DNA of 64,000 nucleotides from Spirometra erinaceieuropaei (taxonomy: Eukaryota > Platyhelminthes > Cestoda > Diphyllobothriidea > Diphyllobothriidae), in NCBI GenBank assembly GCA_902702965.1, contig CACRXP010000002.1, positions 628,872 to 692,871 of the forward strand, in the 5' to 3' direction. Position numbers and translations under genes: made by a program. The notes beneath the pieces were generated by a model. It did no database searches, was not told where the DNA came from, and was given only the letters and a program-made list of their open reading frames with translations. Of the stretch, positions 44,191 through 57,034 are shown piece by piece (the stretch's first letter is position 1; each line of letters starts with the position of its first letter).

Positions 44191-45814
44191 TATGTATGCT
44201 TGTATGACCTATCTCATGAAATATGGTAACGGAAACTGATTTGCTAATTTCTGGACGTCTTAGACGTTGCACATTTGCTTGCTCATCCAGCCACTTCAGT
44301 GAAATGTCCTTTTCTTGTGCAGAAATAGTGTCCACGTAATTATATCAAGCAAAATTTTCATAAATTTTAGCGAAAATAGGCGTTACGATATATTCGTGCA
44401 ATTTCCTATGTTAATACCTGTCCTAGACTTCGGTCGGGCATCTGAACCGGTTTTTCATTGAAAGTGGAGCAATTTCCTCCCGAGAGTTTTAATAAACAGA
44501 GGTGGCCGGACTTGAACATTTATTTTTTGTCCGATGCTAACCGGGGTAATCAATTAGCTTACAGAAAGATTATTTCAAGAAAACCAAATGTTTTATCGAT
44601 TCTTAAAAGTCATATTAGCATATATGTACGATTTGGTGCGCTAAAGTGCAGTAACAACGCACTCAGGGAATCCCTCGTTTAAAAGGGCTGAAATTGTTTT
44701 ACCGTTTCGAGAATTTTACGTGATGTCACAGAAATAACCAACACCAAATGGGCCTTTCCAGTTTTGAACATATGAAACATTATTTATCGTGGAGTCTAGC
44801 TTCCGCACATAACTTATTCAGAAATTGAACGAGCAAAACATTAACAGTTTCAGCAAAATATCAGTATTTATATGGGCACTCTACTGTGCATTCATAATCA
44901 AAGAACGGAGTCTAAAAGCGAGCAAAAACAATGGGAATGGCCGCAGTATATAGAGCGAGGCATGTTCTTACGTTTGCGGTGGAAAAATCTTAGCATTGTT
45001 TAGGAATATGAAAGAAACAGTCAAAAGTAACAAATTTTTTCTAGGCGTCGCCGTGCAAAAGTGCAAAATACACAGAGATCTGTCAACAAAGTGGAGTATT
45101 AAAGCACACCTTAAACAGGTAACTCATAAGAGAAAGTTGTCGAATTTATCGAAGACATATTCGTTCCTGACTTTCGTTGTGGAGAGCCATTATATTCGAA
45201 AATGAATTTTCATATTTGCATGAGTCTTGACATGTGACTTATACGACATCCTTCATGAGAAAGAACGCCCAAAAACTCGCTTACTCAGTAAATGCCTTCA
45301 AGAAGTGTCTGATTTTAAAGTCTTTAACAGATGCATAGTATAGAATCTGTCTTTATGGACGATCGGGTGGAAACACTGAAAATCGTGAAGTATTCAGCAA
45401 TATTTCAAGGCCGATCTGAAACTCGACATAATCCAAAACGAACAAAAAGTACAAATTAATTTAAGGTAAGGAAAGTTCTCTCTATAAACACAAAGTGGTA
45501 TGTTTACGATCACGCCTGTCAATTCCACCCAAACTTATTAGTTACCGATCGGCCTCACAGCGTGTGCCCTCATGAAAACCTTTGCTCCTACGACATCCCC
45601 ATCTGTGAAATCAAGCAAACTCCCGTTTCTCTTGTTAAACCGCATCTCATTTAACTCAAATGAGTTAAGAATACAATTAATCCTTGGAAAACTGTTTTGG
45701 AATCTATACTCAGAATGTAGGCTGTTGACAAACCGCCATATATGAAATTACACTAATTCTTAAAGGATATTTAGATGCAAACTTCACTAAAACACGAGTT
45801 TTAAACGTTACCTT
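44191..45814. other. No gene recognised; AT-rich
   Basis: Short frames only, and no repeat shared with the rest of the window was recognised. Confidence 0.4.
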
Positions 45815-47641
45815 ATTTAGAGGCGGCATACGTCCTTTCGATAGTGCACCTAAGTCGTCGCTTGATCACGTTTGACACATTATCACCCTTGAAGGGGAGG
45901 TAGATGGTCACGGACTTTTTAGGTACAGATATTTCTTCAGGAGTTTCTTGTCTGGGATGGCGATATTTATCGATGAATTTCTCCGGATACCCGTTTGCAA
46001 GAAAAACGTTTTTTTAGGAAAGTAAGCTCGCCATCGATCGTATCTGAGGAGCAGATGCTGGTGGCTCTATTGAACAGGCACAAAACCAAGTTCCGTTTTC
46101 TCTGAATTGGAACGAAACTGAGGAAGTGCATGTATTGTCCTTTCCAGGTGGGTTTTCGATAGATGGATCTCTGAATAGAGCCATCTGCTCGCCTACGTAC
46201 GGGAATATCCAGGAAAGGCAGTGTGTCATTCTTCTCATGCTCGATCGTAAATTTGATCTTTGCATGTGCTTTATTCAGAGCCTTGAGCAGTAGTTCTCCG
46301 TCGCCTGGGTTTTTGACTATAGCGAAAATGTCATCCACATATCGCCTATAGAATGAGGCTCGTTGTAAGTTCCGAGCTAGTTTTCGCTCTAGATTAGACA
46401 TAAAAATGTCCGCTAGGACTGGCCCCAATGGACTAGCCCCAATGGACTGCCCATAGCCCCACCGTCGATCTGTCGATACAGCCGCCCGTTGAACAAGAAC
46501 TGTACATTCTTTGTGCATATCTGTAGTAGTTCCCGTAGTTGCTCTGGTGGTAGGTGTGTTTCACCCGCATGCTCACAAATTACGTCAATTGTTTCATCCA
46601 GTGGCACGTTTGTAAACAGGCTCTGCACGTCAAGCGAGAACATGTGTTTATTCAGTAGATTCTGATTCTTAAGCTCATCTACGAAGGAGAAAGTATCTTT
46701 GATAGTATAAACGGCAAGGTTGCGTCTGATTGGTTCGATTTGCTTCACTAACCATTGGGCAAGTTTATGTTGAGGTGAATTCCTCATTGATAGAATCGGT
46801 CGTAATGGTACCCCTGGTTTGTGCAATTTTGGCAGTCCATATAGTCTGGGAATATGCGACCCTACAGGCCTAAGACACGCAGTCATGTTCTCGTCTATTA
46901 TTTGCTTTTCAAGTAACGATTTAACCTTTCTCCCAATAAGGTCTTCTAGCGCTTTTGTTTCTTCTTTCTCATGGGCTTTCGAGGAAAATTTGCTGGCGTC
47001 GCTCAATATCGCTTCCATCTTTCTCACGTAATCAGTTTAGGATCACGACCCCGCTTCCTTTGTTAGGTCTTGAGATGACAACCTCCGTAGTCTTACGTAG
47101 GTCAGTTAGGGCCGAGATGTGTTGTCTGGTTAGCAGTGAGCGTTGCGTAGTCGGGAAAGTTCTGTATTGATAGGCGGTATCTACGTATTTCGCCTTCAAC
47201 CATCTCACGTTGTCCTCTGACGTCGGTGTTAATTCCGATAATTGGTGATATAGGTCTTCAAATTGAGCCTCAATCTCCGTCGGATCTATTTTTCTTCTCG
47301 GCACACAAAACTTAAGTCCTAAAGAGAGGGCCTCGGCTTGCAGTTTAGTCATTTTCAAATTCGACATGTGGACAATGTAGTCATCTGGATTTACTGGAAA
47401 CGATTCGTCTACGGGTTGTCTATTTAGCGACTTCATCAGATCAGCGTGGGACGATTGTCTTACTTTAGCTTGCAAGTTTAGAACGTATTTTGTAAACAAT
47501 AACCAACACATTGGACTCACCGAGTCCATCACATGCTGTGACTGGTCTAGTTGGCAGCGCAGATTTGAGAGTGAGTATTCGCATTCCTCCATTTTCGACG
47601 ACTTAGGTGCACTATCGAAAGGACGTATGCCGCCTCTAAAT
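45815..47641 (-). mobile_element. Penelope-like element (second family) bounded by 46-bp inverted repeats
   Basis: Minus-strand RT spread over three frames (47592-47032, 47027-46413, 46518-45967). An exact 46-bp inverted repeat bounds it (45815-45860 and 47596-47641). The left copy encodes the RT end 'RRLRCTIERTYAASK'. The right copy repeats it backwards at the 5' end. No endonuclease follows. Confidence 0.8.
45967..47592 (-). pseudogene. PLE reverse transcriptase (frameshifted)
   Basis: N-terminal part 47592-47032 holds 'LKFCVPRRKIDPTEIEAQFE' and 'VVISRPNKGSGVVILN'. A frame change leads to 47027-46413, with 'PRLYGLPKLHKPGVPLRPIL' (finger motif), 'FSLDVQSLFTNVPLDETID' (motif A) and 'IDGGAMGSPLG' (motif B). 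A 14-bp tandem duplication at 46422-46449 shifts the frame into 46518-45967, with 'PLGPVLADIFMSNLE', 'RRYVDDIFAIV' (intact catalytic Y-V-D-D) and 'KNDTLPFLDIPVRRR'. A last shift near 46010 leads to 'GYPEKFIDKYRHPRQ' and 'IYLPFKGDNV'. Overall order and length match EN-type PLE polymerases, and the copy is recent enough to have only about three shifts. Confidence 0.85.
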
Positions 47642-47899
47642 TGTTGTTCATAAGTACCACAACCGCCATCCCAGTTACCTTATTTGTACTTTCATACTTA
47701 CTTCGTTTTTGAATGAGAAGACATTTTTTTACATTTAAAAACGAAGTTTACTATATTGCTGTCATTTTTGAAGTTTTCGGGATTTTGTGCTTTCCTAAAA
47801 AACTGTATTTCGAAGCAACAGGACACTGCCTTTAGTATTTCTTCTATGCTTTTAATTCTTTCTAAATTGTGCTTAATTAACATAGATATTAAATCGATG

Positions 47900-48110
47900 A
47901 CTTAGTGTCAGTTTGCGAGTGAATGGCATTCATTCGTAAATTTCGACACCTTTCATGAGTCTGGTCATTTACTGTATTTCAATTACACTAGGATACCGAC
48001 TTTCGAATGCACTTCTTTTCGGCCGCCTTCAAAAACCGTGCTCGCTGGCTTGGCCGCATTAGTGGCATACATTTGCCATCTCTTTTCTATGCCCTTCTAA
48101 CTTCTACTAT
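47900..48110. repeat. Foldback element fragment
   Basis: 'AAATTTCGACACCTTTCATG', a 'CATTTACTGTA' end, then 'CCGACTTTCGAATGCACTTC' of an inner arm. A rearranged, decayed copy. Confidence 0.4.
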
Positions 48111-48479
48111 ATTTTACAGAAAACATGGGCAAGGCTCGGAAACGTAGTCCTGCTGGGAAATGGGGAAGTCCAGACGCCTCCAATATAGGAACAGTGGTAA
48201 AAATGGTTTTGCGGGCGGGTCTGCGGAAAAACAGTGAAGAATGTGCGGAAACTAAAGGAAGAACGCAGATATTATAGGTAAATACGCTAGTTTGTTTAGG
48301 GGGTATTAACACTCAGCGTTAGCAGCAAGCAGTACAGAAATTCACCTCAAACAACCAGTAAAACCAATTCCAGGAATCATAAGGGTGATTGGCCCGTGAA
48401 GGTCATTAAGACTGAACTGCCAAAGAATGTGACCAATCAGAAGTAAGTCGTAGGTGAAAGTTGTAGGGAGTGGGTGCCG

Positions 48480-48665
48480 AATGACTCCCTACCCATAACC
48501 ACTAAATCTAAACATTAACCCTAAAGCCAGTCTTAAACCCTAGTCCTAAACCCTGATTCCAACCCTAAGCCCTAAACGCTAACCCTAAACCTAACACCAA
48601 ACCCTAACCCTAATCCCTAGCCCTAAACCGTAAATCCTAACCGTAAAAGCTGAACGCTACCGTAC
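48480..48665 (+). repeat. Degenerate telomere-like (CCCTAA) array
   Basis: About 25 imperfect CCCTAAA/CCCTAACC units (for example AACCCTAACCCTAATCCCTA). Interstitial, with no chromosome-end context. Confidence 0.7.
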
Positions 48666-48949
48666 TTGTGAATCATAACCACAGCAGTCCGCGAGGCACC
48701 TCAGAGTGAACGTATTTGTAAATAGTACCACGCCTGCTGGAATCACCGATTGCGCAGAAAAGATTAGTGTTGACTGCCTACTGAAATCAATAATATTACG
48801 AAAGTGATAATTTGTTGACGAAGCACGACAGCATTTCCGAATCCTGCAAACCCTGCATTAAAATATGCTTCCTTGTGCTCATTTTGCGGTAAAGCATATT
48901 TTCTTTAGACTTTTACTATGGACAAAGGGTATCTTTCGGTTTTGAAGAT

Positions 48950-49143
48950 TTGGTAAGGCAGGACACAGGTGGCCTTGCATTAAATTCCATGGAAGCTAAG
49001 TTTGGGGTTACTGTGCGGGTTAGGGTTAGGTTTGTGGTTGGGGTTAGGTTTTGGGTTACGGCTAGGAGAGCTAGCCTTGAAGTTTGGTTGCGGTCGGAGT
49101 TAAAGCTGGAGCAAGAGAAAAGGGTTCCTCCTGGCATTTAGCG
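48950..49143 (-). repeat. Telomere-like array in a dispersed repeat, ending at a gap
   Basis: 'GCATTAAATTCCATGGAAGC' flank, then GGGTTAGGGTTAGG-type units, then a 'CCTCCTGGCATTTAGCG' flank directly abutting the N run. Confidence 0.55.
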
Positions 49144-49220
49144 NNNNNNNNNNNNNNNNNNNNNNNNNNNNNNNNNNNNNNNNNNNNNNNNNNNNNNNNN
49201 NNNNNNNNNNNNNNNNNNNN
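49144..49220. other. Assembly gap (N run)
   Basis: 77 undetermined bases between the telomere-like repeat and an old foldback copy. Confidence 0.99.
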
Positions 49221-49234
49221 CCGTGTCCAGTCGT

Positions 49235-50798
49235 TTGTAATCATGAGATTTTTAGGACCGTTAAATGTCTCTCTATAAATCATCGCTGCCTATGAAGTCT
49301 ATGACATGGATCACATTCATTGCTAAGATTTTGTGAGCCCTGTATGACGTCTTCATAATGGCGCAGGAAAATGCAGTAGATGTGCTAACTCATGAAATGT
49401 CAACCGAAATTTCGAAATGCGTTCTCGTTTCAAAAAGATAAATTAAGTAGTGTTGTAAAACTAATCATGATGCAGCATAAATCTATAATGATCCAGTTAC
49501 CTCAGGGTGTCGGCTTTCGAAAGAACTTATTTTCGGCTGCATGCAAGATCGATACTCTGCAAAAATTGACTACTTAATTAGTATGCAATTTTCTCATTTA
49601 TTTTCGATGCCCTTGAAAATGCAATTATATTTCATGGAAAACATGCATAAAAAATATTCATTCGTTTACTTATTCGGTAGAAAATCACGTCTGCTTCCAA
49701 TTCCATACTCGAAAAGGAGTATAATTCGGTTTTAAAAAGTTTCTAATTGTGAGATTTTTTAATACCGTTAAATGGCCGTTCATGAAATGTCATGTATCTG
49801 CATTTACGAATGTGGCTTGTAAAGTCAACAATATTGCTCAAATCCACTTATTAATTTTATGAACCTCATATGGTCTCCTCTTAACACCGTAGAGAAATGC
49901 ATGGTTTTCTGTACACGGAAAACATACAGATTGTCGTTTTGAAACCCTGAATGCAAGTGTAACAGCAGGTCGGGTTCAAAATTATTCGGGAATTAGAAAG
50001 GTTTTTTAAAACCGAATTACACTCTTCTTTTGAGTATGAAATTGGAAGAAGACGTGATTTTCTATCGAATAAGTAAAAGAATGAATATTTTGATGCATGT
50101 TTTCCATGAAATATAATTGCATTTTCAAGGGCATCGAAAATAAATGAGAAAATTGCATACTAATTAAGTAGTCAATTTTTGCAGAGTATCGATCTTGCAT
50201 GCAGCCGAAAATCAGTTCTTTCGAAAGCCGACACCCTGAGGTAACTGGATCATTATAGATTTATGCTGCATCATGATTAGTTTTACAACACTACTTAATT
50301 TATCTTTTTGAAACGAGAACGCATTTCGAAATTTCGGTTGACATTTCATGAGTTAGTACATCTACTGTATATGATTCTCCTTATACGGAAAGTATACAGC
50401 GTGGAGTTTTCAGATCCTGAACGCAAGTTCAACTGCACGTCGAGTCCAAAATGATCCAGGAAACGAATAATAGTTGTGGAACCGAAAGATATCCTTGCAC
50501 CAGTTATAAAATTTAGAGCAAATGTAATGGGTGCATTAAGGAATACTTTTTGTGTGCGTTTTCTCTAAAATATAGTTGGATTTGTGTAGGCATTGAGAAT
50601 AAGTGAGGAAAACTCATAGTATTTCAGTAATCTTTTCAAGCACCCGGAAAGAGGTTCATGCAAAATCGAGCATCTTCGCGTAACTGGAATATCTTGGGAT
50701 TCTGCTGTAAGTACTACAGCCTCCTCTAAGCAATCCCTTCTAATCGAAAATACATTTCAGAATTTCGGTTAACATTTCAAGAGGTGGGCCAGTCACTG
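49235..50798. repeat. Older foldback copy split by a younger one
   Basis: 49235-49373 matches the inner left arm and loop of the foldback family ('GAGATTTTTAGGACCGTTAA', 'TTTTGTGAGCCCTGTATGA'). 50370-50798 matches its right half, ending near 'GTGGGCCAGTCACTG'. The 49374-50367 element sits between them. Confidence 0.6.
49374..50367. mobile_element. Foldback/MITE-like element, about 994 bp (copy 1)
   Basis: Left end CAGTAGATGTGCTAACTCAT, right end ATGAGTTAGTACATCTACTG then TA. The arms (about 49374-49750 and 49975-50367) are long near-perfect inverted complements: the 64-codon open frame at 49541-49735 recurs almost unchanged on the opposite strand at 50006-50200. A loop of about 220 bp holds no transposase. 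CAGT ends next to TA fit Tc1/mariner-type non-autonomous elements. Confidence 0.75.
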
Positions 50799-51572
50799 TT
50801 GCCCTTGATCCAGGCGTAATTCTTAATAAAAGCATACTTCAATTGGGTTGGCTTCGGCGGCCATTTTAAATAAAAAGGAAAAACGCATACTGAGGGATAA
50901 TGCCAATACAAAGTGCCTCAATTAAAACTGTTGCAAATATGGTACTCATAATCTGAAGGGGCTGCTTTGTCTCAGTGAATTTTAACAGATCATGGCGTCG
51001 AACTCTAACAGAAACTGCAAAAGCATTTTAGGTTACCCTACATGGGGATTACTACAGGACAAGTGTCATTTAAATTCTTGGTCTACGCAGGACTTTTGGT
51101 TACTTTGACAACGCAAAGTGAGGTTTGCGTTCCTTCACTCAGCGTTTAAGAAGAAGGCCTATTTCATCTGCTGTTTGATCTGGAGCCAGATAAAGTAAAG
51201 AGGAAGGAGAAAGAAGTAGTTATGTGTCAGGCAAGGCATATCTGGCACAAGTAACTCTCGATCTGTTTGTCAATTTGGCCGGCCATTTCTCCATGCCCTC
51301 ATAATCTGCAAGGTTTTGCCCAACTGATGATGGTACCTGCACAGAAGGAGGACTGATGAAGTGGTATCTGCTGAGTAACAGCCAACACCGCGCTCCAACA
51401 GTCCAAAGACCAGAAAGCGGGTCTAGGGACGTGGCATTTATTCACTCAGTCGAGTGGTCGACGCTGCATCGACGCACGCAAGTATATTGGTTATGCGCCC
51501 AAGGGGTTGGTCCATCAACACCATAAACGTACCTGCCTTTGGTGTCCGTTTGTGCCCCAAGCCTCACTGCGG

Positions 51573-51633
51573 ATTGGCTGCCTTGTGTGCCCCGTCCACA
51601 TACCCTCTAATTCTTTTTCTGCTCCTTATAAGG
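51573..51633 (+). promoter_or_regulatory. Predicted core promoter of severin first exon 1b
   Basis: ATTGG at 51573, GTGTGCCCCG at 51586, CTTATAAGG at 51625, about 51 bp before the ATG. Same layout as 42160-42220. Confidence 0.5.
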
Positions 51634-51677
51634 AAGTTGGTTTCCTTTCGCCTGCAGTAGTGTTAACTGTGCACACC

Positions 51678-51756
51678 ATGGGCGGTTCAAACAGCTACGA
51701 GTGGGAAAAACTTAGTCTCCCTCTCTATGGCACCGGTCATGAAAAAGTCGTAAAAA
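51678..51756 (+). CDS. Isolated severin-type first exon 1b
   Basis: ATG at 51678, 26 codons plus one base, donor GTAAGT. Begins 'MGGSNSYEWEKLSLPLYGTG', ends 'KVVK'. Same length, phase and Tyr-Glu-Trp core as exon 1a, from which it probably arose by duplication. The next recognised exon 2 is at 63740. It is either an alternative first exon or an orphan; the sequence alone cannot decide. Confidence 0.7.
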
Positions 51757-51855
51757 GTAAGTTCCGGTTTTAACTGGCATGCATCCTTTGTGAACTATAT
51801 TATATTGAGTAAGTAGGTGCCCTGCTGCTGACGAATACAATGGTCGCAGCCCTGG

Positions 51856-52013
<158 letters not shown>

Positions 52014-54545
52014 TGGTAGTGATGGTGACGATAAGACGTGATGTGATGATGCTTTCACCGGCGCTCGATCACAGTTCTTTTATAGGAGCCCAGGCTACGC
52101 CTCCCTAAACTCTTCTGTTTGAGTTTACTTTTGGCCTAGTCTTCGTGTCAAAGCTCTAAAATTCTGTATCGACTCATTCATTTTTCTTTCATACAGAAGC
52201 AAATAATCAGCTGAATTTCCAGTACTGTTAGAGAGGAGGCACCTTCACCAATTGGTGAATGTATTATGGCCGGCTAACATTCCTACCAAAATTTCCGAGC
52301 CACTAATGCCGATCATGCTCAGAAAGCAATACTATTTAGCTGCCATGCATTTTTCAATGCCTGCTGAAAAATGTATCTAGGAGGGATTTTTGATGCCTCA
52401 TTTCTAGTGGTCATTGTTTGAAAAAAAAAAACCTGTCTTTCAAAAATAGTCCATAAATGTGATGAATTCTTCTATTTCCTGAGTCAGCTGAATTGTAAGA
52501 TCCTCTCAGGAATGTTTATCCAACATAAAAAGAGGTCATTGTTTACGTAATTATCGGCACATTTTGAGAATTTTTCGATGCCTTTCCCTCATTCATCGAA
52601 GATACTTGTGGAAACCTCCATTAGATCAAACAGTATTTCCTGTTTCTTTCAGTACTTATTTTAAAAGAATCACTTTTACTAGGAATAATTTCCGTAGCTT
52701 TGGAGAGAAAATTGTCTATGGAAAACCAGCCTATCAGAGTGCATTAAGAAATGTATGATTACGACATTCATGAGCATTGCAATTTCATTTCCACTTGGGA
52801 TTTCCAGTCCATGTCCAGGATTTTCGTCATACATCTTAAAAGTAGGCTACTCGGGGTATGACTACCTGCTGCAGAACTAAAATTGCCCGATCCGAGTGTC
52901 TTGTGGCCATCCAACCGCTGGCAGGCAAATTTTCACGGAGCCTAGAAGGAGCCTTTCCAAAACATTGGTTGTCAACCGTTGAAGGTAGGCTTAGTGGACA
53001 GCGAAGTTACCAAGTCGCCCATATGAGCCACCTAAATGCCCGTAGCATTCCTGCAGCCCCCCGTGGTTTTCAGCATTTCAGCTGGGTCCCCTATGTATGG
53101 AAACTAAACTGCTTCCACTATCCCAGACCCTATCTCCTCCTCTCAAAGGGAGATTTTCTTTTCTTCAGCCCCTAGAAGTTATGTCGTTTTAGTATTTTAA
53201 GCATGCATACTCCCCTATTCCGCCGAGGGAACCCGGCTTTAGTATTACTTGATGTTAGATTGATATTGCAAATTGACCACAAAAGAAACTTTCCCTCCAT
53301 TTTGATTATTTATCTCAGAGGTAGTATTTAGCTCCGCTGTGTTAGTCCCACCCAAAATCCACAGAATTGTGGATCGGTCTGATCAAACAGTAGAGTTACT
53401 TAAGCAGGAAAAAAGCTCGTAAAGCGTCACTGAATGTAAAGTGAATGAATTGCATTGTCCGTCCTAGAATATGTAATTCACCTAAAATCTGACAGTTAAT
53501 AGGCTGACAGTCTAAACCTTGAGCTTCTCCCGGCTGCCACTACCGTCCAGAGCTAGGTTTATAAAATTCTCGAAACCAGGTGATGACCCTGATAAGGGTT
53601 CGTCTCAGGAGTGCCAACGTCCAGGGTTTCGCTTCTATGAGGTATATGGAAAAAGTTCATCAGTTAAAGTAAAATACTGCCTTATTCCTCAGGATAAAAC
53701 TGTAGCAGCTAGGGTAGTAGACGTGCCCCAAAGGCCGCAAACATCAGGTCACTAGAAGGAGGGTTTTATTCTGTGCAGCAAGCTGAGCTGCTTCCCCAGA
53801 CATCATCGGTAACTGGCAAGACCAGAGCGTATGTGACGGCGTTAATTCACGCCCGAGTCCATTGCGTCGACTGCTTTTGTGGGCTTGTGGAAACTCGTTC
53901 AACTGCCCTGTGTCCAAGTTGTGTATTGCATCACATAATGTTTGATCGGCCTAATTTTATCCTCCTGCGATTCGACGTTGAAATATTTGCTTGAGTGCCT
54001 CTGGAATTATCATCAATCCGAGATAGTTCAAACCAGAAAATTTTTTACCGAATGTAATAAATATCAACCTGGACCAATTTAGGAACATTATAAAACCTGT
54101 CATCTTAGTTTAGTAAACTTGCGCTGTTTACCTTGTAAAATATATGACCGGTTCCTTGTATGTGGGGTGAAAGTCCGTCTGTGGCACAGGTTGTACGGCG
54201 GTTTCGCGACGGCGGTTGTCATTACGTCTCATCCCACCCCCAGTCGTCCTTACTTGGACTTGCCACGAAAGTTCTTTCCAGCCCGAATCCACCTATCAAC
54301 TTCTTCATTATAAACAAACAAAAATATGCTAATCATCATGACGAACTAACAGTCATGACTTGAAACAATTCCAACTGAGGGGGATAACCCGATCCATCTA
54401 TCTGGACCGAGGAACAAACTACTTTGGTTCCTTAGCGTGACCTTCCTTGTCGCCTTCTTTGGTGCGCGATCCCAGACCCCTCATAAAGAGACCGGTTTAT
54501 AGGGAGTCGGGGTCAGCAGGTGTGTAGCATGAGCAGGCGCAGAGA
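52014..54545. other. No gene recognised
   Basis: Frames up to 105 codons (52858-53175) without recognisable domains. No shared repeat identified. Confidence 0.35.
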
Positions 54546-54547
54546 TA

Positions 54548-55540
54548 CAGTGACTGACCGATCTCATGAAATGTTAGCCGAAATTCTGAAATGGATTTTC
54601 GATTGGGAAGGATTACTTGGTCGCGTTTGTAATACTGATTATCTTGCGGCATAATCTTATCACATTTCGGACTCGGCAGGATGTCAGCTTTTGACTACAC
54701 TGCTTTTCAATCTGCTGTAGAAACCGTACTCGGTAAAAATGACTACTTAAGTAGTATGCATATTTTCCATTGATTTTCGATGGTCTTGCATATTCAAATA
54801 TGTCTTATAGAAACCATAAATAAAGATATGCTTTTTTCAGCCATTTAATAGAGAATCAGGTTACCTTTATATATTATACTCGCGGAAGGAGTATAATTAG
54901 GTTTTAAAAAAGTTTTCTAATTATGAGATTTTTTAAGACCGCGCAATGTCCATTCACATAGCATCGTACCTGGCCATTTACCACAGCTCCTCATGAAATG
55001 TACAACATAGTTCTCATCCATGGCAAAATCTTATGGACTTTGTATGATATATTTTTAATGGTATAGAAAAATATGTGTTTTCTTTAAGCGTAACGCTTGT
55101 ACCTAGTAGACCGAATTCACTAAGTACTAATGCAACGAATGATCAGGCTCCAAATTATTCAGCAACTAGAAAACTTTTGAAAAACTTAATTATAGTCCTT
55201 ACTTGAGTATAAAATATACAGAAGACGTGATTTTCTATTAAACAACTGAAAAAAGGATATCTTTATTCATGGTTAATATAAGATATATTTGAATATGCAA
55301 GACCATCGAAAATCAATGGGGAAAATGCATGCTACTTAATTAGTCATTTTTTTACCGAGTACGGTTTCTACAGCAGATTGAAAAGCAGTGTATTCAAAAG
55401 CTGACATCCTGCCGAGTCCGAAATGTGATAAGATTATGCCGCAAGATAATCAATATTACAAACGCGACCAAGTAATCCTTCCTAATCGTAAACGCATTTG
55501 AGAATTTCAGCCAAAATTTCATGAGATCGGTCACTCACTG
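54548..55540. mobile_element. Foldback/MITE-like element, 993 bp (copy 2)
   Basis: TA-CAGTGACTGACCGATCTCAT at the left, ATGAGATCGGTCACTCACTG-TA at the right, giving a clean TA duplication. Arms of about 400 bp flank a loop of about 200 bp. The right half is close to 14560-14987. Confidence 0.8.
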
Positions 55541-55542
55541 TA

Positions 55543-57034
55543 CCTTCAGCCTCATCAGTTGCCGTGCCTACATTTCCCTCCAGTCGCCTTGGCATTCCCT
55601 ACCATTGGAACCTGACGCGCATGGGGATAAAGAATAAGGCACATCCCCCGCAATACCGGTTCACTAGGGGCAGCATTATGTGTGAGTCATCAGTAAGAAC
55701 GCTCCAAAGTATCTGTGACACCCGCCCCTCACGACGGTCGAGCTGTTTTACAAATGCACAGAGATTGTCTGTCTGGGTTACGCAGAGACCCTAGTGAATG
55801 GGGTTGTTTCTGTTGGCGCTCCTAATGATCGTATCAGATATTCTCCAGAATGCTGGGCTGGGAATGAGTGTACTTTCATCTTAATCCTGCGATCACTAAA
55901 GAGGGTTCTGTTCCACGTCAAGGATGAAAACTCGTTGCTATGCGCTGACAGCCTACTGATGGAGAATTTTCAGAGTCACTGTCTTTTTCCTGATGTCCAC
56001 GAAGGATACATCAATTGTGCGGAAGGGGGATGGGGTGTTTGAGCAAAAACATGCTCATCACGTATTAAATGCAGATGGCGTGTATGCATACTGAAAGTAC
56101 TCGCTTGTTCTTTCCGTCTTCTAAGTCAGAGCAGTATACACATTTACGCGAAATACTGTTTCAGCTAGGACCGAGGGTGTAGTAGGCCACGCCATAATGT
56201 ACAGCAGCAGCAGCAGCAGTGAACTTTTGCTGCACTTCTGAATGACCTTGTGTGCACCAGAACTTGGGGGTGAGGGCTGTATGGATTTCTGACCATATGT
56301 GCGCCTGGCCAATCACGCATCTTAGCAGTCAATTCCGCACTCACTTTCGCTTAACCTCTGACGCTCAGAGAAGGATCGTACTTCAATGGGTTCTGCAAGG
56401 CTAACTGAGAAGGTTGGGTGTGCGAAAGGCACTCACTGGTTGCCGGGCGTTGAGAATTAATCGTAGTTGCCTAGAGCAGTATTCGATTGCTGTGGCGCAG
56501 GCGACTCCCAGATCCGCTGAAGGGACCATATTTGCACTTTCTACCCAGGATCCACGAATAAGTTATTAGCTAGGAATGACCAACTGACACTGGACCAGGA
56601 TGTCCAAAAGTTGCTGGAATGAATGAAAGAAAGCAAGGGAGGGAGATAAAAGGGCAGATTTGCAGCTCTGACAGGTCGTTACTGTCACTCACTTGCCTAC
56701 CAGTATAGGAGTTCTCCCCACTTAAATTCACATATCCTTAGATCCCACTCCATGTGGAGTAGGGTGGCATCATCCCAGTGCGAACTACCGAAAAGCCCTA
56801 CCGTAATTTAGAGCGCCTCAACAATACAGCCGCCTGGGAGTTTTCCATTTGTCCTCTGTATCCTTAATCTCTGTTCTGCACCGGTTGAGCGTGTGATTCC
56901 AAACGTTTAGCCGGTAGTGGGGGTGTGAATGAATTACATAAGCATAGACGGGAGAATTTACTGATAAGGGTAAGCAAAAACGTTATTCGGTGGCTTGCAC
57001 GTCATCGTCTGTCGTCCATATCGCAACTCCAAGA
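55543..57034. other. No gene recognised; short (CAG)5 at about 56206
   Basis: Frames up to 82 codons only. A short CAG run occurs near 56206-56219. Nothing else identified. Confidence 0.35.

Noticed and set aside
48480..48665. Possible chromosome end from CCCTAA repeats
   Set aside because: The array is degenerate, about 190 bp long, internal, and similar arrays recur across the window.
49541..50200. Duplicate 64-codon proteins beginning MQDRYSAKIDYL on opposite strands
   Set aside because: They are mirror images created by the inverted arms of a foldback element, with no domain.
52858..53755. Frames of 105 and 78 codons as possible exons
   Set aside because: No recognisable domain and no convincing splice sites by eye. 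Left unannotated.
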